From contig JBJEPS010000098.1 in the NCBI GenBank assembly GCA_051881355.1, positions 1 through 8,058 of the forward strand: a stretch of DNA of 8,058 nucleotides. The letters run 5' to 3'. The position numbers were made by a program, and so were the translations under genes. Shown piece by piece: positions 1 through 7,061 of the stretch. Under the pieces are notes generated by a model, which did not search any database, was not told where the DNA came from, and was given only the letters and a program-made list of their open reading frames with translations. Position 1 is the stretch's first letter. Each line of letters starts with the position of its first letter. The DNA comes from Fimenecus sp051881355 (lineage in GTDB: Bacteria; Bacillota; Clostridia; Oscillospirales; Acutalibacteraceae).

Positions 1-15
1 TTGCACTCTCTTTTT

Positions 16-45
16 GAGATCCTTCGCTTCGCTCAGGATGACAAA
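16..45. repeat. Short dispersed-type intergenic repeat
   Basis: The stretch reads, on the minus strand, TTTGTCATCCTGAGCGAAGC followed by GAAGGATCTC. From memory, close variants (GTCATTCTGAGCGAAGCGAAGAATCTC type) recur between genes in many Clostridia and other bacterial genomes. It holds a weak hairpin, with ATCCT at 19-23 pairing with AGGAT at 35-39. Only one copy lies in this window, so its repeat status rests on recognition and not on a copy count. It may be the end of the 3' region of an upstream gene outside the window. Confidence 0.5.
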
Positions 46-127
46 TTAAAATTTAGCGGTGTTTTGGGGAAATGCCGCTGAAAAATGAATGAATTGTGAA
101 GGTTTTGTTAAATCTGTATTTTTAATA

Positions 128-155
128 TTGACTAATGGTCATTTTGTGTTAAAAT
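128..155 (+). promoter_or_regulatory. Sigma-A promoter of the tetR-mmpL-lipoprotein operon
   Basis: The -35 box TTGACT (128-133) and -10 box TAAAAT (150-155) are separated by 16 bp. Transcription would start near 161-163, about 60 bases before the tetR start codon. The -35 box lies within the first operator-like palindrome, so a repressor bound there would block RNA polymerase. No competing promoter was seen in 1-220. Confidence 0.7.
129..141. promoter_or_regulatory. Candidate TetR operator O1
   Basis: TGACTAATGGTCA is an inverted repeat with TGAC and GTCA arms and a 5-bp centre, a layout typical of TetR-family operators. It overlaps the -35 box. Read on the opposite strand it is TGACCATTAGTCA, which matches operator O2 at 12 of 13 positions. 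Assigning it to the adjacent TetR is inference from position. Confidence 0.72.
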
Positions 156-172
156 AGTGCAGATCCAAGAAA

Positions 173-185
173 TGACCGTTAGTCA
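173..185. promoter_or_regulatory. Candidate TetR operator O2
   Basis: TGACCGTTAGTCA has the same TGAC-N5-GTCA architecture as O1, in opposite orientation. It lies roughly 10 bases after the expected transcription start. The two centres are 44 bp apart, about four helical turns, so both sites face the same side of the DNA. This fits cooperative binding by two dimers, or a roadblock to transcription. Confidence 0.72.
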
Positions 186-220
186 TTTTTCCAGAGAATT
201 TTACCGGAAGAGGTGTAAAA

Positions 221-847
221 ATGGATAAAGTTGCACAAAAGAAAAACGAAAAATATCAAAATCTGATTTCTGCCGCATTCGATTTGTTTGAAAACAACGG
301 CGTTGCCGGCGTGTCGATTGATGATATTGTGAAAAAGGCGGGCGTTGCCAAAGGTACATTCTATTTATATTTCAAGGATAAGCTCGATTTAATATCCAAA
401 CTGATTTTGAAAAAAGCGACGGAATTTTTACATTTGGATTCTGAAAGTGTGCATATCCAAAACGATACAGATTTTGATCAGTGTGTTGCACGGTTTGTGG
501 ATATCTTAGTCGAGTTTTTAGAGAAAAATAAAACGCTGACTTTGCTGATAGACAAAAATGTAGACATTTGTATCAATGCGGTCATTGAAAATCGCGAAGG
601 TACAATGAAAGAGGTTTATGACCAAATTTTGCAGTACTTTGAAAACCGCGGATTTTCCGCGGAAGAAGTCCGTATAAAAATGTATATTTATATTGATATG
701 ATTGTCTCCTCTTGCTGTAACGCCATTTTGCGCGGCAAACCGTATTCGTTGCAGGAAATCAAACCGCACTTATATGAAATTGTCGCCATGAGCATTTACG
801 GCGCGGAGCAATACAGAATGAACTACGGCGCTCTGCCGCAGCATTAA
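221..847 (+). CDS. TetR/AcrR-family repressor, likely autoregulator of the MMPL operon
   Basis: This 208-residue protein has the usual TetR length. An N-terminal helix-turn-helix spans about residues 12-58. It includes the segment SIDDIVKKAGVAKGTFYLYF, where A40-G41-V42 is the turn and the recognition helix ends in the typical TFYLYFKDK. The rest is a helical ligand-binding and dimerisation domain with no recognisable subfamily signature. The start is supported by GGAAGAGGTG at 206-215. It is the first gene of an operon, with the mmpL gene starting 13 bp after its stop. Two TGAC-N5-GTCA palindromes at its promoter suggest that it represses itself and the pump. The inducer is unknown. By analogy with other TetR-MMPL pairs it may be a lipid, fatty acid or hydrophobic toxin. 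Confidence 0.92.
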   Translation: MDKVAQKKNEKYQNLISAAFDLFENNGVAGVSIDDIVKKAGVAKGTFYLYFKDKLDLISKLILKKATEFLHLDSESVHIQNDTDFDQCVARFVDILVEFLEKNKTLTLLIDKNVDICINAVIENREGTMKEVYDQILQYFENRGFSAEEVRIKMYIYIDMIVSSCCNAILRGKPYSLQEIKPHLYEIVAMSIYGAEQYRMNYGALPQH

Positions 848-860
848 AGCAGGTGAAACT

Positions 861-2996
861 ATGATACAAAAGATTGCAAAGTGGGAGGCGTGCCACCCGA
901 AAATCGTGGTCACAATTGCCGTTCTGCTTTTGGTTCCGTCCATTATCGGATTTCTCTGCACGGGCGTCAATTACGATATTCTGTCGTATTTACCCGACGA
1001 TTTGGAGTCCGTACAGGGAAACCAAGTGTTGGACCAAACCTTTCACAACGCGGGTATGTCCATTGTAATTGTAGAGGATATGCCAACCAAATACACTACG
1101 GCACTTAAAGAGGAAATCGCCAAGGTCGAGGGCGTCAGCACGGTGCTTTGGGTAGATGATTTGGCAGGCTCTACAACGCCTGTGGAAGCACTGCCCGATA
1201 TGATTCGTGATGTTTTTTACAGCGCCGACGGTGACAAAACGATGATGCTGGTGCAGTATGACAGCACGGATTCCACCGACGATATTTTAAACGCTGTAAA
1301 GCAAATAAAAAAACTCTGCAACGAAAAGACCTTCATCAGCGGTATGTCCGCCATTACAGAGGATACAAAGGAAATCGCCGATAAGCAAGCGCCCGTTTAT
1401 GTGACAGTTGCCGTGCTTTTAGCACTCGCGATTATGTCCTTGATGATGGAATCGTGGATTTTGCCGTTGGTCATTTTGATGGCGCTTGGCATGGCGATTC
1501 TCTACAATATGGGAACTAACTTCTTCTTAGGAGAGATTTCGTTTATTACGCAGGCAATCGCGGCGGTTTTGCAGTTGGGCGTCACAATGGACTACTCCAT
1601 CTTCTTAATGGACCGCTACACCGAGGAGCGCGCAAAATATGCCGACCGCACGGACGCCATGGCAGTGGCGGTTTCCAAATCCTTTACGGCGCTTATCGGC
1701 AGTTCGCTGACTACGGTATTCGGCTTCGTCGCTTTGTGTTTCATGCAGTTAGGTTTAGGCTTTGACCTCGGCTTTGTTATGGCAAAAGGCGTTGTGTTCG
1801 GGATTTTAACCGTGATTTTGGTATTGCCTGAATTGATTTTGCTGTTTGAAGAACACATCAACAAATATAAACACCGCAGTATTATCCCCTCTTTTAAAGG
1901 TGTAAATCAGTTCATATTCAAACATAAAAAGGTGTTTGCCGTTCTGTTTGTGCTTTTGTTAATCCCAAGCTACATTGTGCAGAACAATGCAGATGTCTAT
2001 TACAATATGGACAAAGCATTGCCCGACCATTTGATTTCCATTCAGGGCTTGAACACTTTAAAGAAAGACTTTAACATGGCTACCACGCAGTTTGTCATTG
2101 TAGACGATACCATTCCCGCAGGCAAACTCATGCAAATGGAAGACGAAATCGAAAATTTGGACGGTATTGCCTCGGTACTTGCCTACAACACCATTTTAGG
2201 TCCTGCTATCCCTGACGACATTATGCCCGACGCGGTTTTGGAAATTTGCAAAAAAGACGGCAAGCAAATGATTATGGTCAATTCTGAATACGGCGCGGCG
2301 ACAGATGAGTTAAACACACAGCTGACGCAAATGGAGCAAATTGTTAAGCGCTACGATGAAAATGCATTGGTTACGGGCGAGGGCGCACTGACGAAAGATT
2401 TGATTACCACCACAGACCGAGATTTTGTTGTCACCAGTATTCTGTCCATTGCGGCAATCTTCATTTTGATTGCCATATGCTTCAAATCCGTTTCATTGCC
2501 GATACTTTTGGTGCTTTCCATTGAGCTTGCTATTTGGATTAACCTCTCTTTTGCAACACTGATGGGCACGGAAATTTCATTCGTTTCGCCGACAGTAATC
2601 AACTGCGTACAGCTCGGCGCAACGGTGGACTACGCCATTCTGTTAACCACACGCTTCCGAGAGGAATTACAACTCGGACACCCGAAAAAAGATGCTATCT
2701 TAAACGCGATGGACGCGGCGGAACGCTCCATTTTGCAAAGTGCGTCCGTGTTCTTCGCCGCAACCTTCGGGGTGTACATGATTTGTGACATTTCCTTAAT
2801 TAAAGGCATTTGTGCCCTGCTCGCCCGCGGGTCGGTCATCAGCGCACTGGTTATTGTGTTCTTCTTAAGTCCGCTTCTGTATTTGTGCGAGGGCGTTATC
2901 AACAAAACCACATTCAGTTGGCGGGAAAACAAAAAATTCCAATTCAAACGAAACAAATTCAAACAAAATCAAAGTGAGGTGCGTGAAGATGCGTAA
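861..2996 (+). CDS. MMPL-family (RND superfamily) transporter
   Basis: This 711-residue membrane protein is built as two similar halves, the classic MMPL/YdfJ arrangement. Each half has one leading membrane segment (about 15-35 and 358-373), a large extracytoplasmic domain (about 36-178 and 374-520), then five clustered membrane segments. The fourth helix of each half carries an Asp-Tyr pair, D244-Y245 (MDYSIFLMDRY) and D590-Y591 (VDYAILLTTRF). These match the paired DY residues that relay protons in mycobacterial MmpL3, so it is probably proton driven. It lacks the extra cytoplasmic domain of long mycobacterial MmpLs and has a short basic tail (about 680-711). The start follows AGGTG at 851-855. 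Its last 8 bases overlap the next gene. Substrates of such firmicute pumps are mostly unknown, and fatty-acid export (FarE of S. aureus) is one precedent. Confidence 0.93.
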   Translation: MIQKIAKWEACHPKIVVTIAVLLLVPSIIGFLCTGVNYDILSYLPDDLESVQGNQVLDQTFHNAGMSIVIVEDMPTKYTTALKEEIAKVEGVSTVLWVDDLAGSTTPVEALPDMIRDVFYSADGDKTMMLVQYDSTDSTDDILNAVKQIKKLCNEKTFISGMSAITEDTKEIADKQAPVYVTVAVLLALAIMSLMMESWILPLVILMALGMAILYNMGTNFFLGEISFITQAIAAVLQLGVTMDYSIFLMDRYTEERAKYADRTDAMAVAVSKSFTALIGSSLTTVFGFVALCFMQLGLGFDLGFVMAKGVVFGILTVILVLPELILLFEEHINKYKHRSIIPSFKGVNQFIFKHKKVFAVLFVLLLIPSYIVQNNADVYYNMDKALPDHLISIQGLNTLKKDFNMATTQFVIVDDTIPAGKLMQMEDEIENLDGIASVLAYNTILGPAIPDDIMPDAVLEICKKDGKQMIMVNSEYGAATDELNTQLTQMEQIVKRYDENALVTGEGALTKDLITTTDRDFVVTSILSIAAIFILIAICFKSVSLPILLVLSIELAIWINLSFATLMGTEISFVSPTVINCVQLGATVDYAILLTTRFREELQLGHPKKDAILNAMDAAERSILQSASVFFAATFGVYMICDISLIKGICALLARGSVISALVIVFFLSPLLYLCEGVINKTTFSWRENKKFQFKRNKFKQNQSEVREDA
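2977..2981 (+). promoter_or_regulatory. Ribosome binding site that fixes the lipoprotein start
   Basis: AGGTG lies 7 bases before the ATG at 2989 and inside the end of mmpL. A GTG at 2974 is in frame upstream, but it would put this site inside the gene and add five residues before the basic start of the signal peptide. The ATG is therefore preferred. Confidence 0.7.
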
Positions 2997-4677
2997 ACAA
3001 ATATGGATAAAAACCGTCAGCGGACTGCTTGCAGGCGCTCTGCTTTGCACATCTTTTGCAGGCTGTCAGAAAAAAACGGTGACAGAAAATCAGATTTTAG
3101 ATGTGGAACTCAACGGCACCGAATATGTGCAGCAGACATATTCCACAATGGCAGAGAGTGCCAAAAAAGAGGAAACGGTTTATATCAATACAAAACCGGA
3201 CGGCACAATCTACAATGTGCAGGTCACGGATTGGCTGCACACGGACACTCCGCAGGTGCGCTTACAGGACGTCAGCAATCTTACGGAAATTCAAAACGTG
3301 AAAACCTTAACCCAGCCCGTGGTTAAAGACGGCGCGCTTTACTGGGATATGGATACCACAGACCTCTATTACAGCGGGGTATCCGAAACGCAGCCGCCTA
3401 TCACCTTCACAATCCGCTACTTCTTAAACGGGGAAGAAAAAACCGCTGAAGAAATCGCAGGGCAAAAAGGCAATGTCGCCATTGAAATTACTGTTTCCAA
3501 TTCTCTCAAGAAAAAGGTTACCGTTTCAGGCAAGACCTACGAAATCACCTGCCCGATGCTCGTCGCCGGCGGCACCATTTTACCGGAGGAAACCTTTACC
3601 AACATTGCAATTGACTACGGTACGGCAATGAGCGACGGTGCAAAGCAAGTCATTTTCTTCACGGGTGTACCCGGCATCAACGAGAGCTTAGGGCTGTCAG
3701 ATTTGGATATGTCGCTGATCGACGAGTCGATGTATACAAACACCTACACTATCACCGCTTACACCGAATGCTTTGAACTCGGAAACCTGATGTTTGCCGT
3801 GATTCCGTTCTCGTCCATCGGCTCATTGGGCAACGGCGGCGTAGTAGAGAGCATTGACGGCGTGAAAGAAATTTTGACTGACGTTGAAAAAATCCAAGCC
3901 GCAATGAACGGCTTGGATATGCAAAAAACCATTGATTTGCTGTACGGTGACGCCAATAAAATGGAAGAGATTATGGGCGTAGTCACCGAAGCCACACAGC
4001 TGTACAGCGAAAACGAAAAAATGCTCAAAGTGATGGGCAGTTATATGACCGAAGAAAACATGGCAAAGCTCGACAAGCTGGTGACAGACCTCAACAACAC
4101 CGATTTGGAAGCCGTTTCTTCAACCTTGAGCGACCCGCAAATGCAGCTGCTGTTAAAGCTTCTGCCGAAGCTGTCTGAAAGTCTTGCGGACGTTGCGGTG
4201 CTCGCAGACGACTTAAATGATGTTATGCCCATCTACGAAAGTCTTGCGAAAGATATGGAGGACCCCGAAATTCAAAAATCGATTGAAAATCTGCCGCAGA
4301 CCTTAGAGCAGTTAAATCACATTGTCTCTGTGCTTGAAGAAAATCAGGCGTTGCTGGAAAATCTCGGTGCACTGGCAAGTGATGACAAGGCGGCGCAAGT
4401 CGAAGTGCTTGTGGAGACCGCCGAAAAATATTCCGGTTCCGTAAAGCTCTCCGAAGCGCAGACGCAAGTGCTTGCCGACAGAATGAAAGCCTGGCTCAAT
4501 TACGGCAACGAATACGATATATTCACAATGAAAACCGGTATGATGACCTCTTCGGTTCTATTCACCTATAAAACAGACGGTATTTCCGTTCCCGAAGCGG
4601 CAGAACCCGTCGAAGCCGTTCCCGAAGAAGCAGAGGAAAACAAATTCATCGCTTGGGTTAAAGGCTTATTTACCTAA
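2989..4677 (+). CDS. Predicted lipoprotein cotranscribed with the MMPL transporter
   Basis: This 562-residue protein has no named function that I recognise. Residues 1-26 form a lipoprotein signal: basic MRKQIWIK, a hydrophobic core, then S-F-A-G-C with lipid-carrying C26. The -3 residue is Phe and not the usual Leu, so the lipobox is slightly atypical. Residues about 27-275 look beta-rich, including ETVYINTKPDGT (from E62) and FELGNLMFAVIPF (near 262-274). From memory these resemble an unnamed Clostridia family of exported proteins found beside membrane transporters or YhgE-like proteins. Residues about 288-510 are strongly helical and Glu/Leu/Lys rich, likely coiled coil. An acidic Pro/Glu/Ala linker (about 532-552) precedes an amphipathic end, FIAWVKGLFT. 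Its 8-bp overlap with mmpL implies coupled translation and a shared task, perhaps as an outer-face adaptor or substrate handler for the pump. Confidence 0.85.
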   Translation: MRKQIWIKTVSGLLAGALLCTSFAGCQKKTVTENQILDVELNGTEYVQQTYSTMAESAKKEETVYINTKPDGTIYNVQVTDWLHTDTPQVRLQDVSNLTEIQNVKTLTQPVVKDGALYWDMDTTDLYYSGVSETQPPITFTIRYFLNGEEKTAEEIAGQKGNVAIEITVSNSLKKKVTVSGKTYEITCPMLVAGGTILPEETFTNIAIDYGTAMSDGAKQVIFFTGVPGINESLGLSDLDMSLIDESMYTNTYTITAYTECFELGNLMFAVIPFSSIGSLGNGGVVESIDGVKEILTDVEKIQAAMNGLDMQKTIDLLYGDANKMEEIMGVVTEATQLYSENEKMLKVMGSYMTEENMAKLDKLVTDLNNTDLEAVSSTLSDPQMQLLLKLLPKLSESLADVAVLADDLNDVMPIYESLAKDMEDPEIQKSIENLPQTLEQLNHIVSVLEENQALLENLGALASDDKAAQVEVLVETAEKYSGSVKLSEAQTQVLADRMKAWLNYGNEYDIFTMKTGMMTSSVLFTYKTDGISVPEAAEPVEAVPEEAEENKFIAWVKGLFT

Positions 4678-4699
4678 ACAATCCCTCCAATCCCCTTTG

Positions 4700-4739
4700 A
4701 AAAAGCACCCGCTGAAATGTATTCAGCGAGTGCTTTTTT
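4700..4739. terminator. Bidirectional rho-independent terminator
   Basis: The arms AAAAAGCAC-C-CGCTGAA (4700-4716) and TTCAGCG-A-GTGCTTTTT (4722-4738) pair with a single C/A mismatch around a 5-base loop (4717-4721). The T-run 4734-4739 serves the + strand operon. The A-run 4700-4704 gives a T-run on the other strand, 12 bases past the yczE-like stop. It separates two convergent operons. Confidence 0.88.
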
Positions 4740-4751
4740 CTGTTCTTTTGA

Positions 4752-5420
4752 TTAAAATTCAGAAGCCGTTAAACGCTTTTGTAACGGTTTTTGCAATCTC
4801 TTTTGAAAAAATTTGACGGTCTGCCCTGTGAGCAGTGCGGCAATCACCGTGCCCTCCCGCATACCGACGATTTTTCCGCTGAAAAACAGCAAGGAAAGCA
4901 GCAACGCAAGCACCACGCACGATATATCAAAGACAATTTTGACATTGCCGAAGGTGAAATGCGTTTTGTCGGAAATCGCTTTAACGAATGCCTCCCCTGC
5001 GTTCATAATCACATTAGCAATCACCGCCAAAGCAATGCCGAAGCCGAGAATGGCTGTCCCCGCAAACACCAAAAGCAAGCGAACGGGGTACAATTCGGTG
5101 GGAATAAACCCCGCAAGCCACATACCGAAATCCGTAAACCAGCCGAACAGCACAGAAAGCGGGATTTGCAAAAGCTGTATCGGTTTAAACTGCTTTCGGA
5201 GAATGAGAACCTGCCCCAAAATCAAAACGCAGTTCCAAAGGAACAGCCATGTGCCGAGAGAAAACACAGGGAATTTCAGACTGACGACATTCGCAACGGA
5301 CGAAATCGGCGATACGCCCAAGCCACCGCGTTTGGTAACGGCGACGCCGAGTCCCGAAAAGAACAGCCCGATGATAAATAACACATACCGTTTTACGGTT
5401 TCTTTCTTTTGTCCTGCCAT
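4752..5420 (-). CDS. YczE/YitT-like integral membrane protein
   Basis: This 222-residue, very hydrophobic protein begins MAGQKKETVKRYVLF and has about five or six membrane segments. Near its start is the segment FFSGLGVAVTKRGGLGVSPISS. A Gly-rich first helix followed by a Gly-x-Ser-Pro turn is typical of the YczE/YitT group, whose members run about 215 residues and have no firmly known transport substrate. I chose the ATG at 5420 over an in-frame upstream ATG at 5480. The latter would overlap the preceding gene by 59 bases and add a hydrophilic leader. The chosen start lies one base past the stop of the GPH transporter gene, with only a weak GGAAAA (5429-5434) before it, so translational coupling is likely. 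The C-terminus is basic (FFQKRLQKPLQKRL). Confidence 0.8.
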   Translation of the reverse strand: MAGQKKETVKRYVLFIIGLFFSGLGVAVTKRGGLGVSPISSVANVVSLKFPVFSLGTWLFLWNCVLILGQVLILRKQFKPIQLLQIPLSVLFGWFTDFGMWLAGFIPTELYPVRLLLVFAGTAILGFGIALAVIANVIMNAGEAFVKAISDKTHFTFGNVKIVFDISCVVLALLLSLLFFSGKIVGMREGTVIAALLTGQTVKFFQKRLQKPLQKRLTASEF

Positions 5421-5421
5421 T

Positions 5422-6834
5422 TTACAGATTTTCCGCTTCGGCGGTAGCTTCCGCTTCAACAAGTGCAGGGTCATCCTCATGTTTGCCGAACGCCTGCTCT
5501 TCTTTAAAGCTGATGTTATAAATCAACCACATCGACAGCACCATAATGGCGAGACCCGCAATCAGCAGGACAATGTACAAATTCTTGATATTCGACGCAA
5601 CCTCAGCCGTTTGGGTTACGGCATTTTCGTTATAACCGACCCGTGCGAGCGCCAAAGCCACAACTGCCGAGCCGATACCCTGGGACAGTTTACGGAAGAA
5701 CGAATACAGCGCATACAGAGAGCCTTCCTCACGCACGCCCTTTTCACGGTAGCTTTTTTCAATGCAGTCTGCCACAATCGCCCAAACAATGATTTGGAAT
5801 ACACAGCAGCCGATATTGACAATCATCAGCCCGCCGATATACAAAATCATGCCTTTTTTGTCGGGGGTAATCGGCAGAAACAGCATCAAAATACCGACAA
5901 CCACGCTGATGATACCAGACGCACAAATAAATTTCTTTTTGCCGATTTTGGCAACGATGGACGAGGCAAAGGGCATCAGTGCCACAAGCGGTACATAGGA
6001 AGCCAGCATAGCAAAGGTAGCTTTGCCCGCGTCATTGAAATAAAACTGGAATACCAAATTGTTGACCGACATTGACGAATTGTAGAAAACAACAATTGCC
6101 ACGGTCGCAATGGTAATACCGAGAAGTGCGCGGTTTGTGAAAAAGGATTTGACCGTAGATATGTAGCTGACTTTTTCGACCTTATCCTCCCGCACAACGC
6201 GCTCCGTCACCATATTGCGCATGGCGAGGAACACAAAGAACGCAATCACCGAAAACACAATGGAAACCATAAACAGGCGGTTTGCCGACAGCGTGTTATC
6301 TTCATAAATGACTTTCGGCAACAGCATACAAAGTACTGCACCTACTCCAGCGCCGATACTGCGGAATGTGGACAGCGTTGTGCGCTGCTTCGGGTCATCG
6401 GTAATGACCGAATGCAAAGAGCCGTAAGGTACATTGATCATGGTATATGCCACCGACCACAGGCAGTAGGAAATCAGGCACCACAGAATTTTGCCGATTT
6501 GCGGCAGCGACTGCACGGGCGCGAAAATCATAACGGTCAGCGCAACCAGCCCTATCGAGCCGATTGTAATCCACGGCATAAACTTGCTCTTTTTGCCGAT
6601 GCGTTTGCGGTCTACCATCCCGCCGATGAGCACATCGTTTATGGCGTCCCACACCTTGGAAACGATAATAATCCACGCCCAGTGCATCGAGCTTAAGCCG
6701 ATACACTGCGTATAAAACAAAAACATGTACGAGGAAACCAATTGAAAGGACAAATTACAGCCGAGATCGCCCATAGCGTACCCGATTTTGTCCTGCATAC
6801 CGAAAGGCTTCACCTTTTTCTCCGTGTTTTGCAA
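5422..6834 (-). CDS. GPH-family (MelB-like, MFS_2) cation symporter
   Basis: This 470-residue protein has about 12 membrane segments, the usual size for glycoside-pentoside-hexuronide:cation symporters. Family signatures are clear: KIGYAMGDLGCNLSFQ (16-31) in helix I, WDAINDVLIGGMVDR (62-76) in helix II, the downstream K-x-x-PW (84-88) and NVPYGSL (134-140) in helix IV. D63 and D67 align with the helix II cation-site aspartates of E. coli/Salmonella MelB (D55, D59). The sugar-contacting aspartates D19 and D124 of MelB align with N27 and N134, as in many non-melibiose GPH members. The substrate cannot be named and may not be a simple sugar. The tail is acidic (EDDPALVEAEATAEAENL). It probably shares a transcript with the yczE-like gene downstream. 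The start is TTG, supported by the upstream site at 6841-6848. Confidence 0.9.
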   Translation of the reverse strand: MQNTEKKVKPFGMQDKIGYAMGDLGCNLSFQLVSSYMFLFYTQCIGLSSMHWAWIIIVSKVWDAINDVLIGGMVDRKRIGKKSKFMPWITIGSIGLVALTVMIFAPVQSLPQIGKILWCLISYCLWSVAYTMINVPYGSLHSVITDDPKQRTTLSTFRSIGAGVGAVLCMLLPKVIYEDNTLSANRLFMVSIVFSVIAFFVFLAMRNMVTERVVREDKVEKVSYISTVKSFFTNRALLGITIATVAIVVFYNSSMSVNNLVFQFYFNDAGKATFAMLASYVPLVALMPFASSIVAKIGKKKFICASGIISVVVGILMLFLPITPDKKGMILYIGGLMIVNIGCCVFQIIVWAIVADCIEKSYREKGVREEGSLYALYSFFRKLSQGIGSAVVALALARVGYNENAVTQTAEVASNIKNLYIVLLIAGLAIMVLSMWLIYNISFKEEQAFGKHEDDPALVEAEATAEAENL

Positions 6835-6840
6835 AAGGGG

Positions 6841-6848
6841 TCACTTCC
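6841..6848 (-). promoter_or_regulatory. Ribosome binding site supporting the TTG start of the GPH gene
   Basis: On the minus strand the sequence reads GGAAGTGA, 6 bases before the TTG at 6834 (9 bases measured from GGAAG). The next in-frame ATG (residue 13, at 6798) has only AGGTGA about 12 bases ahead. The TTG start is therefore better supported, though the ATG is not excluded. Confidence 0.6.
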
Positions 6849-6860
6849 TTTTTTCAGAAT

Positions 6861-6890
6861 AGTATAATCATAACGGATTTTTTATGAAAA
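6861..6890 (-). promoter_or_regulatory. Probable promoter of the GPH-yczE transcript
   Basis: On the minus strand, TATACT (6866-6861) serves as -10 and TTTTCA (6890-6885) as a 4-of-6 -35 box, with an 18-bp spacer. The start would fall near 6854, leaving a short leader with the ribosome binding site. The region is A/T-rich, so chance matches are easy. Confidence 0.42.
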
Positions 6891-6934
6891 AGCAATAAAA
6901 AGCAAAGGAAAAGTTCTAAAAAAATGAAAATTTT

Positions 6935-6944
6935 ATCTATAGAT
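6935..6944. promoter_or_regulatory. Palindrome in the divergent promoter region
   Basis: ATCTATAGAT is a perfect 10-bp palindrome between the divergent GPH and DhaS-like regulator promoters, 14 bp upstream of the latter's -35 box. It directly abuts a TTTTATC half-site (6931-6937) like those of the longer palindrome at 7701-7717. It is a possible regulator site, but the match is short and the region is A/T-rich. Confidence 0.3.
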
Positions 6945-6958
6945 TTTGCACTTTTTCG

Positions 6959-6987
6959 TTGACGATGTTTTTTTGTTTCGTTATAAT
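6959..6987 (+). promoter_or_regulatory. Sigma-A promoter of the DhaS-like regulator gene
   Basis: TTGACG (6959-6964) and a perfect TATAAT (6982-6987) are separated by exactly 17 bp, making this the strongest promoter in the window. Transcription should begin near 6993-6995, leaving a leader of about 100 nt before the ATG at 7093. Its position also shows that an upstream in-frame start at 6946 cannot be used from this transcript. Confidence 0.85.
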
Positions 6988-7061
6988 ATACATAGAGAAT
7001 TCCGTCAAGTGAATTTTGTCTTTTGCAAAACGAAAAAATTGCTATACCGATGTCGAAATAA

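Noticed and set aside
55..78. AGCGG/CCGCT inverted repeat as a terminator or operator
   Set aside because: The stem is only 5 bp with a 14-base loop and no T-tract, so chance is a sufficient explanation.
2974..2988. GTG start for the lipoprotein gene at 2974
   Set aside because: It places the AGGTG ribosome binding site inside the gene and adds residues before a standard basic signal-peptide start.
4791..5381. A 196-codon + strand frame within the yczE-like gene
   Set aside because: It has low-complexity Gln/Lys/Arg/His-rich composition typical of an antisense shadow and lies opposite a convincing membrane protein gene.
5421..5480. The longer yczE-like form starting at 5480
   Set aside because: It would overlap the GPH gene by 59 bases and add a basic, hydrophilic leader absent from the family. 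ATG 5420 sits one base past the upstream stop.
4813..6075. A long 420-codon open frame on the + strand, antisense to the yczE-like and GPH genes
   Set aside because: Both opposite-strand genes show clear family motifs and membrane segments. The antisense product is Pro/Asn/His/Arg-rich with no recognisable domain and spans the boundary of two real genes. It is a shadow of their codon bias.
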